Positions 36,033 through 49,192 of a stretch of 64,000 nucleotides of DNA are shown piece after piece (within the stretch, counting starts at the first letter, position 1; each line of letters starts with the position of its first letter). The stretch is from Lumbricus terrestris (lineage: Eukaryota > Annelida > Clitellata > Crassiclitellata > Lumbricidae): NCBI GenBank assembly GCA_949752735.1, contig OX457038.1:66602693-66666692 (forward strand), given 5' to 3'. The notes under the pieces were generated by a model. It ran no database searches. It was not told where the DNA came from and saw nothing but the letters and a program-made list of their open reading frames with translations. A program made the translations under genes and the position numbers.

Positions 36033-37960
36033 CTTGTTTAACTTCAACTTCAACTTGTTTATTGATCCCAAAAATATAAAAAACAAACAATTATGCATTC
36101 ATAATAGTACACAAAGCGATTGATTGCTGTTAACAATTATGCATTCATAATAGTACACAAAGTGATTAACTGCAGTTAATGATTGCGATGGTATAGCTTA
36201 GTGTACAGTTATTACTGTGAAATGTAGGGAGCAATAGGCTACCCGAAGGGAGTGATCCCGCTATTGGGGCCTATTTACCAAAGGAAAAAATTCTTCACTA
36301 TTATATGATTAATGATAATAGATTAGAAAACAGATAGAAATGGCAGTATTTTTGGAATCAATTAAATAACAGCAGTGGGTTACCTTCCCTCTGCTCAACT
36401 TAAAAAGAATGGGGGGGGGGGGAAACACGGAATAAATGGGTTGTTCATTTTACATTTTTTAATGTGTGTGCACGGATTTGGGATTTAAATCGATCGAGAC
36501 TCCTGGATGCACGAATATTTTCCGGTATATTATTCCATAAAAGAGGACCCTGATACTTAATAGAAAATTTTCTAGTGTTTGTTTTAGCAAAGACACTTAT
36601 GTAGATTCTATTATTTCTAATGGCTTTAGTATATAAGTTAGGTCTAAAATAGGATGAGAATGCAAGTGGAAGAAGGTTGTTGTCATATTTATACATAAAT
36701 GTACTAGTTTGGATGAATTTAATTTGGGATATTTTTAGCACGTTCAACTGATTATATAAGGGGCTAGTGTGAGCATTAAAGGGAGATTTAGTAATAATTC
36801 TTATGGCTTTTTTCTGTAGTCTATTTAGCTTAGTTAGGTGAGTGTCATATGTAGATGTCCAAATGAGATTGCAGTAACTTAAGTATGGGTGTACAAGTGT
36901 GAAATATAATGATTTTAGTATATGAAGTGGAAGAAGATAGGCTATTCTGTGAATTATGCCTATATTTTTGGAGATTTTTTAGACAGTTCAGCTGTATGTA
37001 TATTCCATTTTAAGTGCTGGTCGATATGTACACCCAGGAATTTAGTCGAGTATACTTGCGGTAAGGAAATATTTTCAATTAGTAGGTTATTATCAGGAGG
37101 TGGAGCAAATTTCTTTTTACTAGATCTAAAAATTATATAATTAGATTTGGCTATGTTCAGTGAAAGCTTATTGGCTTTGAACCATTCACTAGCCATTTCT
37201 AGGTCGTTATTTGCTATTTTAATCAATTCTTCATAAGAGGAGTGAGAGTAAAAAGCGTTTGAATCATCAGCAAATAGGATGTAATGTAAAAAAGTTCCAG
37301 AATTAGGAAGGTCATTTATGTATATTAGAAATAAAAGAGGCCCCAGGATTGAGCCCTGAGGGACCCCAAAATCAATCTTTTGGAAGCTGGATAATTTCCC
37401 ATTACATGAGACTTGTTGGTAACGGTTATTTAAGTAATTTGTGAACCAAGTAAGTGCAATACCTCTGATCCCGTAATTCTCAAGTTTATTTAGCAGGATA
37501 TTATGGTTGACGGTATCGAAGGCCTTAGCTAAGTCAAGAAAAATGCCAATGGAATATTCATTATTATCCATGGCTTGAGATATTTTGTCTTGTATATCCA
37601 GTAATGACATGAAGGTTGAGTGTTCTCTTTGAAAGCCATGTTGAAAAGGGTACAAAATTTTGTTCTGGTTAATAAAGGAGTACAGGCGGTTGTACATTAC
37701 CCTCTCAAACAATTTAGAAAAAAACGGTAGTATAGAAATCGGTCTAAAATTTGAAACCTCATTTTTATTTCCTTGTTTATAAATGGGTGTTATTTTTGCT
37801 AATTTTATGTCAGACGGGACTATTCCAGTTCTAAGTGAACAATTTATCACCTCACTAAGTGGAGAAGCTAATAAGTCCATAAGAGAAGACAATATGTGCG
37901 GATTCAAATCATCAGCACCGGTACTGTAGGTGTCTTTAAGGGTTTTGTTAATAACATACG
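36033..37960 (-). mobile_element. 5'-truncated LINE (copy 2)
   Basis: Minus-strand non-LTR element. The sense 3' end reads gggatcaataaac followed by an (aagttg)n-type tail. The 3' UTR (about 36070-36440) has the block agcgggatcactcccttcgg that also occurs in copies 1 and 3. The coding part begins within the reverse transcriptase (NKTLKDTYSTGADDLNPHIL), so the 5' half is lost. Confidence 0.9.
36445..37955 (-). pseudogene. LINE reverse transcriptase, copy 2, one frameshift
   Basis: Nearly the whole reverse transcriptase is readable: NFRPISILPFFSKLFERVM, FLDLAKAFDTVNHNIL, FGVPQGSILGPLLFLIYIND, LFADDSNAF (catalytic box intact) and STKFLGVHIDQHLKW. A single-base loss in an A-run at about 36976 shifts the frame (ELSKKSPKI then stop); in the next frame the protein continues ISKNIGIIHRIAYLLP to its end at 36445. 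It is otherwise uninterrupted, so this is a fairly young insertion. Confidence 0.92.
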
Positions 37961-38663
37961 GATAAGCATGCAAAAGAACAAAGACACAGGAACACACGTA
38001 GATATATACAGGCACAAACACACAGAAATCTGCAGGTACTTAGACAGACAGAGAGCCATGTACACACATACCCCATTCGCTACTTAATTACGCGCTAATG
38101 TAGGCTACCGTATCGAGTGGATTTCTCATTGAAAAAGATGGTCGGAATTCTTGATAAATTAAGAATCTCTAAGAAGACAACAGTTGTTGACTTCAGAAGC
38201 CGAAGAACGGTTGAAGAGACATAAGTGCCAAAGACAAATGACGAAAGCTGATCTTCACGTGGCATTAACAGCAGACCGAGAGTAGGCCTACATGTAAATA
38301 TTAATGGCAGAGAGACATTCAGACGGATGCATACAGACAACCAGACAGGGAAAGACACACAGACAGACAGGGACATACCCGACACATAATGAACAGCATT
38401 TTTAAACACAAGCAGGCCTAGAAGCAAGAAGACATGCAGTCCATTTTCTCCTGTCGCATCTGTCCTTCTGCAGCACCCATCCAAAATGGAGAAACGTACT
38501 AGAGGACAAAACCTTCGAAAGACACGTGGAAAGATTATTTTTGCAATGACAATAAAATTTGTAATGAGAATAGAACAATAACTGAAATAAAGCTCAATAT
38601 GAATTAGAATTAAAATTCGGAATCATTATAAAAACTGATATATCGCTGTACCCATTGATCCAT
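37961..38663. other. Intron 1 DNA
   Basis: Short gaca-like stretches and a taggccta octamer at 38283. No gene or transposon was recognised. Confidence 0.5.
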
Positions 38664-39092
38664 CAATCTACACATCCATCCATCCATCCATCGATCCATC
38701 CATCGATCCATCCACCCATCCAACCATCCATCCATCTACCCACCATCCATTTGTCCGTCCATCCATTCATCCATAAATCCATCATGTAGCCATCAGCCCA
38801 GCCAGCCATCCACACGTGTACCAATTTATCCACCTATACACACGCATCCATCCATTCTTCCATCCACCCATCCATCCACTCACCCATCCATGATCCATCC
38901 ACCCATCCACCCATCCATCCATCCACCCATCCCTCCATCCATCCATCCCATCCATCCACTCACTCACCCACCATCCATCCACTTACCCATCCATCCATTC
39001 ATCCATCCACCTACCCATCCACCCATCCATCCACCCATCCATCCACCCATCCATCCACACATCCATCCATCCATCCACCCATCCATCCATCG
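38664..39092 (+). repeat. (ATCC)n array
   Basis: Imperfect atcc/accc tetramers, the same unit as at 10310 and (inverse) 12219, 50935 and 54055. Confidence 0.94.
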
Positions 39093-39529
39093 TCTTGTCT
39101 AAGTGCGAGAGTATATCGTTGCAAATTGATTGTTATTTAATGCAACGTGATCCATCAGATAAAATGAAGGAAAAACTGGGCATTGATCCTCATGCAGCGG
39201 TGGATGATGACGGTGCTGCAGCCGCACTCAATATTATGCAAACAGCATTAGTAATTACAGAAAGCAGGTCGACCCACTCGAGCTACACGACCGGATGAAA
39301 ATCATCAGCAACTTAAAAGGCAGTCTATACGTGAACTGCTAAGTCCACGTTCGTGCCTCAGTCAAAAGATCCGTACACACCTATGACTACATACAACAAT
39401 GATAATGCATACATAAATAAACTACATGTACATACATGTATACAACTATACATGCACATAATTTCTATGGAGGTCTATGCATACAAGCATACATTGTGCT
39501 ATATTGCATCTATAAACTTGTAAAACGCC

Positions 39530-39600
39530 TCTTACAGAGTCACAGAGCGCACCAGCCAGAGGCGCTCCCAGAGCGAAAAACCCAGAGAAAAGAGAGTAGC
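39530..39600 (-). repeat. SINE-tail-like fragment
   Basis: cagccagaggcgctcccaga, the inverse of the tggg(a)gcgcct block at 2390. A decayed copy of the dispersed family. Confidence 0.4.
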
Positions 39601-39792
39601 TTAATTGAGACAGCGAAAGATGTGCTGTAGGTGCCAGTTAATAACAAAGAATGTGCCAATGTGGGGAGCTGACCAAAAAAAGTACAGAACTAATTAAGGC
39701 AGACCTACGAGTTTTGACCAAAGCAGTACTTGCTCGTGGGGCATAGAGATCTTGTCTGTCACGTGAGCGTATAGTGGACAAAGTGAGGATGC

Positions 39793-40104
39793 TCAAGTTG
39801 GCATGCAGGCGGATGAGATAATAAAGATACTTGGGTACTTGACCAGATTTAGATCGGTATACGTTGAATCAATTGATTTGGGTTCGAGCAGTGAGTGAGA
39901 GTCAGTGAGGTTGATCAAACATGAAAGAGGAGATGTGGAAGTAGCTAGGAAAGTCGGGCTATTAGTCGGGTAGCTGCATTTAGAAAGGACTGGAGTTGAG
40001 ACAAGTTTTGAAAGGTCGGTCAAGAGGGAGTTGCAGTAATCAATTCCGGAGCAGACGAAAGCATGGATTATCGGGATAAAGACAGAGGAGGAGACAGAAT
40101 ACAT
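39793..40104 (-). pseudogene. Short LINE reverse transcriptase fragment, different family
   Basis: The minus strand reads FIPIIHAFVCSGIDYCNSLL and TDLSKL, a common motif in the C-terminal reverse transcriptase region of L2/CR1-type LINEs. The rest is scrambled by frameshifts. It does not match copies 1-3 (which read YPYLSYCNLIW), so it is another family. Confidence 0.6.
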
Positions 40105-40395
40105 GCATATCTACATACATAATACATACATACATACATACATACATACATACATACGCATGCATACGAACACAGAATCTGTAACCTTTCCTATTTAGGG
40201 GTCTTACATAGGATAGGTAGCCTACGTGGGTTTTCACACACTCGTGTTTTGCCTGCGCCATGTTTCCGACCTGTGTAATAACTTTCAGCTACTTCCACTC
40301 CTATAATATAAACTAATAGGCCCTATATAAACTACGACTTTTTCCACGTAACATCAACTTCGACGGCTGGTAATTCCATTGTAGCGCTGGTACTT

Positions 40396-40492
40396 CAATC
40401 ACCACCACGACCACGACCACGACCACCACCACCACTACGACCACCACCACCACTACGACCACCACCACGACCACCACCACCACCACCATCAT
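40396..40492 (+). repeat. (ACC)/(ACG) trinucleotide tract
   Basis: accaccacgaccacg-type repeats with a partly regular alternation of acc and acg. Confidence 0.92.
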
Positions 40493-40559
40493 ACACCACA
40501 ACAAGTCGCCTGCATTATTTACAGGACGACCATTTCGGATGTTGACGACGGCATGCACA

Positions 40560-42076
40560 CATATCGGGCTGCGGCGGCGTCTGTATGTGTCTCCTCGCTG
40601 CCGCTAGACGACGCCAGCGCCGTCGCCGCCATCGTCAAATAAATTGCACCGTATGGAAGGAAGGCTTGCCGTCTGGCGTAAACGAGAGACACGTAGAACT
40701 GCTATAATGGCCCACACTCCTTGGTGCAATGACTGAACCGGGCAGACACTATTACCGAAATCTGAATGTTGTTCCATGGTCAGATAGATCTAATTATTAT
40801 TGTCGATAATTATATCAAGTTTGTCGGTAATCAACAACGATAAACAAATCTGTTGTTAAAGCATGTCAGGTTGATGATTAATTAATTATTGAGGTCAGCT
40901 ACAGGTGCTATATAAAAAATTAAATGCATATATAATTACAATTTACAAGCATGAAACGTATACACTATAAGCAACTATATAATATACACTATACAATCAC
41001 ACGTGGATGCGCGTACTATATACGCATGAACATGCTTACAAGCATATATTTATTATATATGGTTGTATTCACGTTTATATTGTATATATGTATATATGTG
41101 ACGCCACACACAAAAACCAGCATTAATGTGATTTTCCAAGATATTGAGTTTGATACATAATTTCAAAGACCTTGTCTCAGGCTTTAAAATGACACAAATT
41201 ATTGCTCTAGCTTTATTCCAATCAAAGATAGGCCTATAAGGGAAAAGTGATCCAAATAAACTAATTAATTAACCAATTAACTTAATTAAAACAAACTAAT
41301 TTGCATATCAAGAGCATTAGAATAGCTCTAAAACTGGTGTTTTAAAAAATCTGTACAAATAAATTTAAACAAATTGTTTTTTTATTATTAAATTCTACAC
41401 AAGAATTAAAAATCACTGACACACTTGTTCCCTAAATATCTCTGATGTGTAATTTCGGACTTAATGCTGATTTCGGTGTGGACCGCCACATAGCCTAATT
41501 TATGTCTCTTCACTTTTATCAGTGTGCAATGTTCGGTTTCGCGGTTGGTCCAAAATGACATGAAGAAATGTTCCTTTATCTAGCGCACTACAAGCATCTT
41601 GTGCTCCATAAGAGAGATTTATTAGATCAGAAATTGCAGCGATCCTTCAACATTTAGGGCATGGCCGAATCACAAAGTAGAATGTGTCCTGTTAACCATG
41701 TAATGAAGGGTCTGGAGAATTTGTTACAGAAATGGAAAACCTATAAACAAAGAAACAGAAGGGGAACCTAAGTCATCTGCTGGAAGAAAACGTTGGATGG
41801 ATCTGTTACGACCTCTTTGGCATTTAGCTCATCAAGATGCATTGGCGATGATGAGTGGGTTTATACTGAAGACGATAAGACATTCTTCTTCATACATACG
41901 AAGAAGGGAGAAATGATGGCTGGAATGGAAATGGAATGGAATGGAATAAAATGGATTGAAAATGGAATGGCTGGAATCATTCCTTCTTTTGCACAGGCAA
42001 GAAAACGAGAAAAGAAGACACGGAGGGGAACACTGTCTCCGTATACTTTCAAGAATGAGGTTTAAAGTTACCTAGT
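40560..42076. other. Intron 1 unique DNA
   Basis: AT-rich with ta/cata tracts near 40980-41100 and a short (ggaat)n run at 41925-41960. A frame at 41793-42065 begins with TTG and has no recognisable domain. Confidence 0.5.
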
Positions 42077-43745
42077 TATTCAATTCAATTCAATTCATTT
42101 ATTGTAACCAACCATCAACATACACAATAGACATAGTATAACATGCTTCACATAATCGGATGGCAACAAGGAAGGCCCTAAGGGATGAATATCCCGCTAA
42201 CAGGGACACCTAATTACTTATCAATTTTAACAGATGGCTAGACGGTTGACATAATGAATTGAACAATAGGCAAGAAAGAACAGGATAAGATGAAAATTAA
42301 TGTAGTAAACTTAACTAAGAACGCAAAAACAAACACAAAAACAATAATAAAATCAAATAAAATAAAATCAGTGCCTACAAGGTTAAATGTCTTTGCAGTC
42401 ATTAACCAAATAGTTGCGCAATAGTGTCTTTGCCCTTTGTAAACTGGAAGCTTGTTGAACATGATTAGGAAACGAGTTCCATATACCTGGTCCAGTATAT
42501 TTAATATGGAATCTTCTTGAATTTAAACGAGCGGATATGGCTCGATAATGAGAGGAGTTCCTAGTAGAATAGTTGTGTATTTCAGAACCTTTTTGGAAGT
42601 ACCCTGCAAAGTTAAGGGGAAGAAGATCATGGGTGAACCGATACATAAAGATTCCTATCTGAAAAGTCATTATTTGGTGAAATTTTAATAAATTTAATGA
42701 TTGAAATAAAGGACTTGAGTGAATAAAAGGCTTAACTCCAGCTATGATACGTATTGCACGTTTTTGGAGAAGTACTAATTTATTGAGCCTGGATTTATAT
42801 GTAGATGCCCAAACTAAATTACAGTATGAGAGATAAGGATATATTAATGAGTAGTACAATTTAACACGAATAGCGGGGGGGAGTATATGGGAGGTTCGAC
42901 GAAGGATACCAACACTTTTTGCAACCTTGGCAGAGATATATTTAATATGATCATTCCATGTGAGGTGTTGATCTATGTGCACACCAAGAAATTTAGTGGA
43001 GCTAACCTGCGTTATGGAGGTATCGTTAATAGACAGTTGCAATTCATTCTGGGGGCACATCTTTTTATTAGTTCGAAATAGCATAAAGTTAGTTTTATCT
43101 ATGTTTAAGGAGAGTCTATTAGCAGAGAACCATTCGGCAATGAAGACAAGCTCATTGTTTACTGTTTGTATTAGACTCTGGTAGGATTTATGAGAGTGAA
43201 AAACATTTGTATCGTCAGCAAAGAGGATGAATGAAAGAGTAGGAGATATATTAGGCAAGTCATTAATGTATAGAAGAAAAAGCAAGGGTCCGAGATTAGA
43301 ACCTTGGGGTACTCCATATCTAACAATTCTTAAGTCTGAGAGAGCTCCATTGCAGGAAACGCACTGGAGACGTCTTTCAAGATAACTGGCAAACCAAGCT
43401 AATTGGACGCCTCTAATGCCATAATTAGCTAATTTTTTTAATAGGATCTCATGATTCACAGTATCAAAGGCCTTTGCTAAATCGAAGAAGATACCAATAG
43501 AATATTCATTGTTTTCAAAGGCCTTAGAAATTTTATCATACATATCAATTAAAGGCATAAAAGTAGATCGACCAGATTGAAAGCCATATTGGTATGGAAA
43601 AATAATATGAGATTTTTCTACATATTTATTGAGCCTATCATGCATTATTTTTTCAAAGTACTTGGCAAAAAAAGGAAGAATGGATATGGGCCTATAGTTA
43701 GAAGGGTTCTCTCTGTCACCCTTTTTAAAAATAGGGTAAAAATAT
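42077..43745 (-). mobile_element. 5'-truncated LINE (copy 3)
   Basis: Minus-strand non-LTR element with an (attga)n-type tail (inverse attcaattcaattcaattca at 42078-42097) preceded by caataaatg. The 3' UTR has the agcgggata...tcccttaggg block shared with copies 1 and 2. Truncated at YPIFKKGDRENPSNYRPISI. Confidence 0.9.
42383..43740 (-). pseudogene. LINE reverse transcriptase, copy 3, open frame
   Basis: An open frame of about 450 codons from YPIFKKGD to the natural end at 42383 with no stop or frameshift. Reverse transcriptase blocks in order: NYRPISILPFFAKYFEKIM, FFDLAKAFDTVNHEIL, YGVPQGSNLGPLLFLLYIND, LFADDTNVF (catalytic) and STKFLGVHIDQHLTW, then the C-terminal part YPYLSYCNLVWAS. The N-terminal region and any endonuclease are missing, so it cannot move by itself. 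It is the best-preserved of the three copies. Confidence 0.92.
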
Positions 43746-44644
43746 TACCTAATAACATTGAGTTCTTTGCTTGCTGATTAAGATTAAATTGTGAAAACAA
43801 GATTTTTAATTTTAAATTGTAGCACAAGATGTAACAAGGTACAAGGATTTTTGTTTTCCGTTTTCTTCTCGTTTTCCATTTTTTACTTTTTGGAAAGAAA
43901 CGAGGTTTCTTCCGTTTTTTATTTGCTTATTATCGTTTTTAACATCTGTGCTCCATAGTAATGATTCTGGCTTTGAATTCGCAGCTGGCAAAGCCTTGTC
44001 ATCGGGCAAAAGAGGAAAGGGACCAGCCCTCAGACGTGTATCATTGCCGATCGTACAACCGTCATTTCAAAAGAGCTGTTTTATGCTAAACAAATTTTTT
44101 CAAGAGAAACGGCCTCTGTTGTCATAAACCCTCGTCAAATCTAGATCCATCCATTCACGTAATAACACGCACACAAAACGACGAACTCCGATGCATAGCA
44201 TAGATTGTCTGCCAGCGTTTCACAGCCACACCCGTGTCTGCATGTGCTGATTACCCAATACCGAGAAGGGAGCGACCAGCCTAGAAAGCAGTCATTACCG
44301 GCGACCGCCCTCGCCGCCTTCACCGCAGGACTTGGTCGCCGTAAGCGATTTACGGCTGTCCACGAGAAGAGGAGTCGCCCGTCAGCGGTGGCGGTGGTCG
44401 GCGGCGGTCGGTGGCGGTCGGTGGCGGCGCAAATGACGGTCGCCTGCTTTCTTCCCTCTCTGTTTAGCGTCGCTCAAATATCAAGGCGCCCAATAAACTG
44501 GTTGCGACCGATGGCGATTAGCGACGACCGGATCACTGACCAATTATCGGAGCTTTTTGTCGAGCGGATCACGTTGCCTTAAATAACAATCTATTTGCCA
44601 CCACCGACTCACGCACGCGCGCACGCACGTACAGATGGATAGAG
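43746..44644. other. Intron 1 DNA with one dispersed repeat
   Basis: At 44080-44155 lies the second copy of the repeat seen at 15795-15885 (cctctgttgtcataaaccct). A GC-rich stretch, 44200-44580, has (ggcggtc)n-like repetition near 44390-44430. No gene was seen. Confidence 0.55.
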
Positions 44645-44935
44645 CGGTGTGAGGGAAGATGAAAGGAAAGAAGTAATGAGGAAAGGAAGAAAACAAGGGA
44701 GGGAAGGAGGGAAGGAGAGAAGGGGCGAAGGATGGATGGAGGGAAGGAGAGAGAGGGAGGGAAGGAGGGATAGAAGGAAGGATGGCGGGGGAAAAGAAAG
44801 CGAGGAAGGGAAAATGAAGGAAGGAATGAGTGAAGGAATGAGGAAAGGCAGAGACAATGGAAGAAGGAAGGAAGAAAGGAAAGAAAATGAGGAAGGGAAT
44901 GAAGGAGGGGGTATGGAAGGATGGAAGGAATGAGG
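44645..44935 (+). repeat. Purine-rich GGAA/GGGA tract
   Basis: About 290 bp almost free of pyrimidines on the plus strand, made of irregular gaagg/ggaa units. Confidence 0.9.
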
Positions 44936-45009
44936 AATGGATGTATCTGAGACCCAGAGGGGATGTATAGTTGAATAGATGTATGACTGCTGGAAACATG
45001 AACAGATGG

Positions 45010-46209
45010 AATGAACGAGAGAATGGCGAAGGAATGAAGGAATGGCGAAGGAATGACGGAATGGCGAAGGAATGACGGAATGGCGAAGAAATGACGGAAT
45101 GGCGAAGGAATGACGGAATGGCGAAGGAATGACGGAATGGCGAAGGAATGACGGATGGCGAAGGAATGACGGAATGGCGAAGGAATGACGGATGGCGAAG
45201 GAATGACGGAATGGCGAAGGAATGACGGAATGGCGAAGGAATGACGGATGGCGAAGGAATGACGGATGGCGAAGGAATGACGGAATGGCGAAGGAATGAC
45301 GGATGGCGAAGGAATGACGGATGGCGAAGGAATGACGGATGGCGAAGGAATGACGGAATGGCGAAGGAATGACGGATGGCGAAGGAATGACGGATGGCGA
45401 AGGAATGACGGAATGGCGAAGGAATGACGGATGGCGAAGGAATGACGGATGGCGAAGGAATGACGGATGGCGAAGGAATGACGGAATGGCGAAGGAATGA
45501 CGGATGGCGAAGGAATGACGGAATGGCGAAGGAATGACGGAATGGCGAAGGAATGACGGATGGCGAAGGAATGACGGATGGCGAAGGAATGACGGAATGG
45601 CGAAGGAATGACGGATGGCGAAGGAATGACGGAATGGCGAAGGAATGACGGATGGCGAAGGAATGACGGATGGCGAAGGAATGACGGAATGGCGAAGGAA
45701 TGACGGATGGCGAAGGAATGACGGATGGCGAAGGAATGACGGAATGGCGAAGGAATGACGGATGGCGAAGGAATGACGGATGGCGAAGGAATGACGGATG
45801 GCGAAGGAATGACGGAATGGCGAAGGAATGACGGAATGGCGAAGGAATGACGGATGGCGAAGGAATGACGGAATGGCGAAGGAATGACGGAATGGCGAAG
45901 GAATGACGGATGGCGAGGGAATGACGGAATGGCGAAGGAATGACGGATGGCGAAGGAATGACGGATGGCGAAGGAATGACGGAATGGCGAAGGAATGACG
46001 GATGGCGAAGGAATGACGGATGGCGAAGGAATGACGGATGGCGAAGGAATGACGGAATGGCGAAGGAATGACGGAATGGCGAAGGAATGACGGATGGCGA
46101 AGGAATGACGGAATGGCGAAGGAATGACGGAATGGCGAAGGAATGACGGATGGCGAAGGAATGACGGAATGGCGAAGGAATGACGGATGGCGAAGGAATG
46201 ACGGAATGC
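45010..46209 (+). repeat. 18/19-bp minisatellite with 240-bp higher-order repeat
   Basis: About 64 copies of aatggcgaaggaatgacgg (19 bp) or the same unit lacking one a (18 bp). The order of long and short units is not random: 45721-45960 and 45961-46200 are the same but for one base, giving a 240-bp period of 13 units. The unit has no stop in any minus-strand frame, which creates three overlapping artefact frames of over 500 codons. Confidence 0.97.
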
Positions 46210-48939
46210 TGGAGGAACGGACCACACAAGGACAGACCAATACAGACGAATAGATCTAAATTAGCGAGCAGAATATACATGTATAGGCCTACCGGACGAA
46301 CGGAATGGATGAAAGAATGGCTAGGTTGACTATTGCTGTCCAAATTATTGTGGCTCGCTGAATGATTTCAAGTGGTATGCCCGAGCTTGCAAAATTTGTG
46401 CACTTTGTTTGTTTGTTTGTTTGTATGCGCACTTATTATAGCGCCCCTTCAAGCTCTCCACTCAGAGGCGCTCCCGACTACAGCGCGGACACTGCATCTG
46501 AGTTTCACGCCGAAGCGCTGTGTACATAGATAGAAAATCAAAATCAGTGGTCAGTAAAGTGAAAGGATAAAGTCACTGGTCGACTTTAGCGTTTATTTTT
46601 ATTATTATTCTGACAATCCGCCAAAAATCTCTTCTTTCTATCACTGGGATTTGGTTCCAGTAATCTATCCGGATATTGACACGCGAGTTCTGGCTTTTAA
46701 CAACTCTTGTTCCTTTATTCAACTATACACTGACTGACTTCGCAAAATGTCAGAAACCGTCACCTGAAGTCACACCCTGATGAGGCGTGCAGTGGTGGCG
46801 GCGCCAGCCACACAATCTCAGCCGGTCATGCCATGCAGGGTCATGGGAGTAAATCAGCAAGTCGACGAATTTAAAAAGTTAGATAGATGTTAAAATTCTA
46901 CGAACAGTTCATAAGGCAAGTCAGGTTAAAATAGACAGTACTATTTCAAACGACTCAAACGACCCGACCTATGCTAGCGTCGCTACAGGAGATCGAGGTG
47001 CATTCGCGGCTTGAATTCATTTGCTGCTTCGCACATCTGTAAGTGACTGCGACCGTTCCCGTCAAGAGTTAGTCCGCTTCTAATCCTGAACGTTGGAAGG
47101 ATATAATGGGGGGGAAATCCGCAGGGTCGACGAAATTCAATGGCGATGTCTTGGGCTCCTTCTCGACCGACGACTATGAAGCTCCTTGATCTAAGATCAG
47201 TGTTGTTGTTTAACGAAACTGTCATATTATCAAAGATGATTAATGTCTCCCTCCCTTTCTCCTGCCATGGGACTGGCTCTGACAAAAGTACGAACAGTGG
47301 CTGAGTTTGAACTAAGACTCTGACTTCGACGACTCTTTATAGGCCTAGAGTAGATTCTATTAAAAAAATATTATAGCCAGAGCAGGAGGGTGGAAATCCG
47401 GTTCAGCGATAGAGCTGAACGAGAGAAAAGAAAAGACGAAACACTGTGCCATGGCTTGGCGACAAAAAGAAGAGCTCAATTAGCTAAGTGCATGGCCTGT
47501 CGACCAATTCAAAACGAACTGACTACAAGGTAAGGATATACGCCACTTTATGTTTTTCGTGCGGAACACAGAGGGCCGTTTTAACATCGGTCCATTCGGT
47601 GCGGTGCACCGAATGCCTCTGAGTCCTGAGACGAGATTTATTGCCACTTATTAAAAATTAATGTCTGATGCAAAACTAATCTCAGTCTCACTTGAAATTG
47701 ATGAAAAATTAGCATGTGTGTCAAAGATAGTTTTTGAAAAGTTTTCAAGTGCTGTTACGAGTCGTTGTATACCGTACGATAGTCATCTATAATTTATTAT
47801 AATTATACAAGCATGATTTTAATCAGACTGTTAATTAATTTTTATGTTTTTTAGAAGGACATGAATCGTGAACTATTTATCACAACCCATCATGGGCGCC
47901 GACTCTGCGAGGCCCGTGAGTGCTCAGCACCGCCAGAAATTGGCCATGCGAGGCCCGCCTATGCATGGGCACCACCAGAAATCAGCCAACAAGATGTGCT
48001 TTTTATGATATTATTTCTCTGTTGGCATTGCTTATCTATAAAAATCATTGCGTCTTTTACATATTTTCTTTTATCTCAGTTAGTGTATACCTTATTATTA
48101 CTCCAGTTTTACCCCTTCCGGTAGTCTGAACTCCATACGAATACGAAGAAACCTCGAAATCCTGCTCATTCGATCCGCTTCAGTAATTTTTTATAACGGA
48201 CGAAGGCGACGATTTGAATGACTTTATCTTTATTGTACTTGCTAGGGCAGCTAGGCTTTAATAATTATAATGATCCTCACTGCTTGAGAATCACATCCCA
48301 GCATTACAAAAGCTGGATAATGTTTTGTCTGCGTTAATTAACAAATCAGCCTTGACTAAATTGTCTGTGAAAACTATTTGAAAAACTGTCTTCCACAATG
48401 TTATTATTGGCTCACTAAATAGTGGTTGATGTAAACAGAATTTTTTATATTTCTTGTGCAAAATATGAGTCTGTTGAGTGTTGACCAAATTAGGGGAGAG
48501 TGCTCCAAGATGCCCATGCTAACGAAGATTGTGCTTTTCTTCTGCATGGATTCCAAGAGAAGTACATGTTGACCCAAAGAATAATTTTTTTTTAAACAAT
48601 TGGGAAGAACATTTATTGAAGTCTTAAAATCATATCTTTGAACAATGAAATAACGGAAATTTTGATGAGATATATAACAGCTTAAATAAAATGTCACTAT
48701 TTCATGTTGTGTGGAAAATTTTTAAACAGCAGCAAGGATCGATGCCTTTCAAGTCTTTAACCACGACAATTTCGTAAAAATGACTGCCTAAGATGCTACC
48801 ATCGCAGTGTGGCAAGAAAAAATTCGAAAATGGTTAGGAGCACATCCCCTCCCCAAGCACCTTCGGTCCTTTCCTGCTCGGCGATCGTCATTTGAGGCTT
48901 TGACCGCGAGTTCATCCCCTAAGACCATGAACAAGTCTC
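46210..48939. other. Intron 1 DNA, mostly unique
   Basis: A SINE-tail-like fragment on the minus strand at 46432-46490 (tagcgccccttcaagctctc, then cagaggcgctcccgac). A frame at 46983-47285 on the minus strand is the only coding-looking stretch (see rejected list). Nothing else was recognised. Confidence 0.5.
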
Positions 48940-49192
48940 CGCCTATGCAGGGCCGGCGCCAGAGTATTTGGCACCCTAGGCGAACCTGTCGCCCTGCGCC
49001 CCTCCCCCGCGCCCACGGCAACTAAGATTGAATTAATACTAACTTTCACAAAGGAATGCTATGGTGCCTTTTGTTTTAATTCGTATTTGCATTCAATAGA
49101 AAGAAGAAGAATAGAATAGAACATGTATAATCTATATAATGGTATATTCGTTTATACGGAATTATACCGGTAATGTAATTTCAAAACTTCAT

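Noticed and set aside
44544..46343. Open frames of 543-599 codons on the minus strand
   Set aside because: They are translations of the 18/19-bp minisatellite, open in all three frames because the unit has no stop.
46983..47285. Possible extra exon on the minus strand (about 100 codons, reading RSRSFIVVGREGAQDIAIEF)
   Set aside because: It starts with TTG, matches no family I know, and the DDR exon 1 to exon 2 junction is complete in phase without it. It could be a relic or chance frame.
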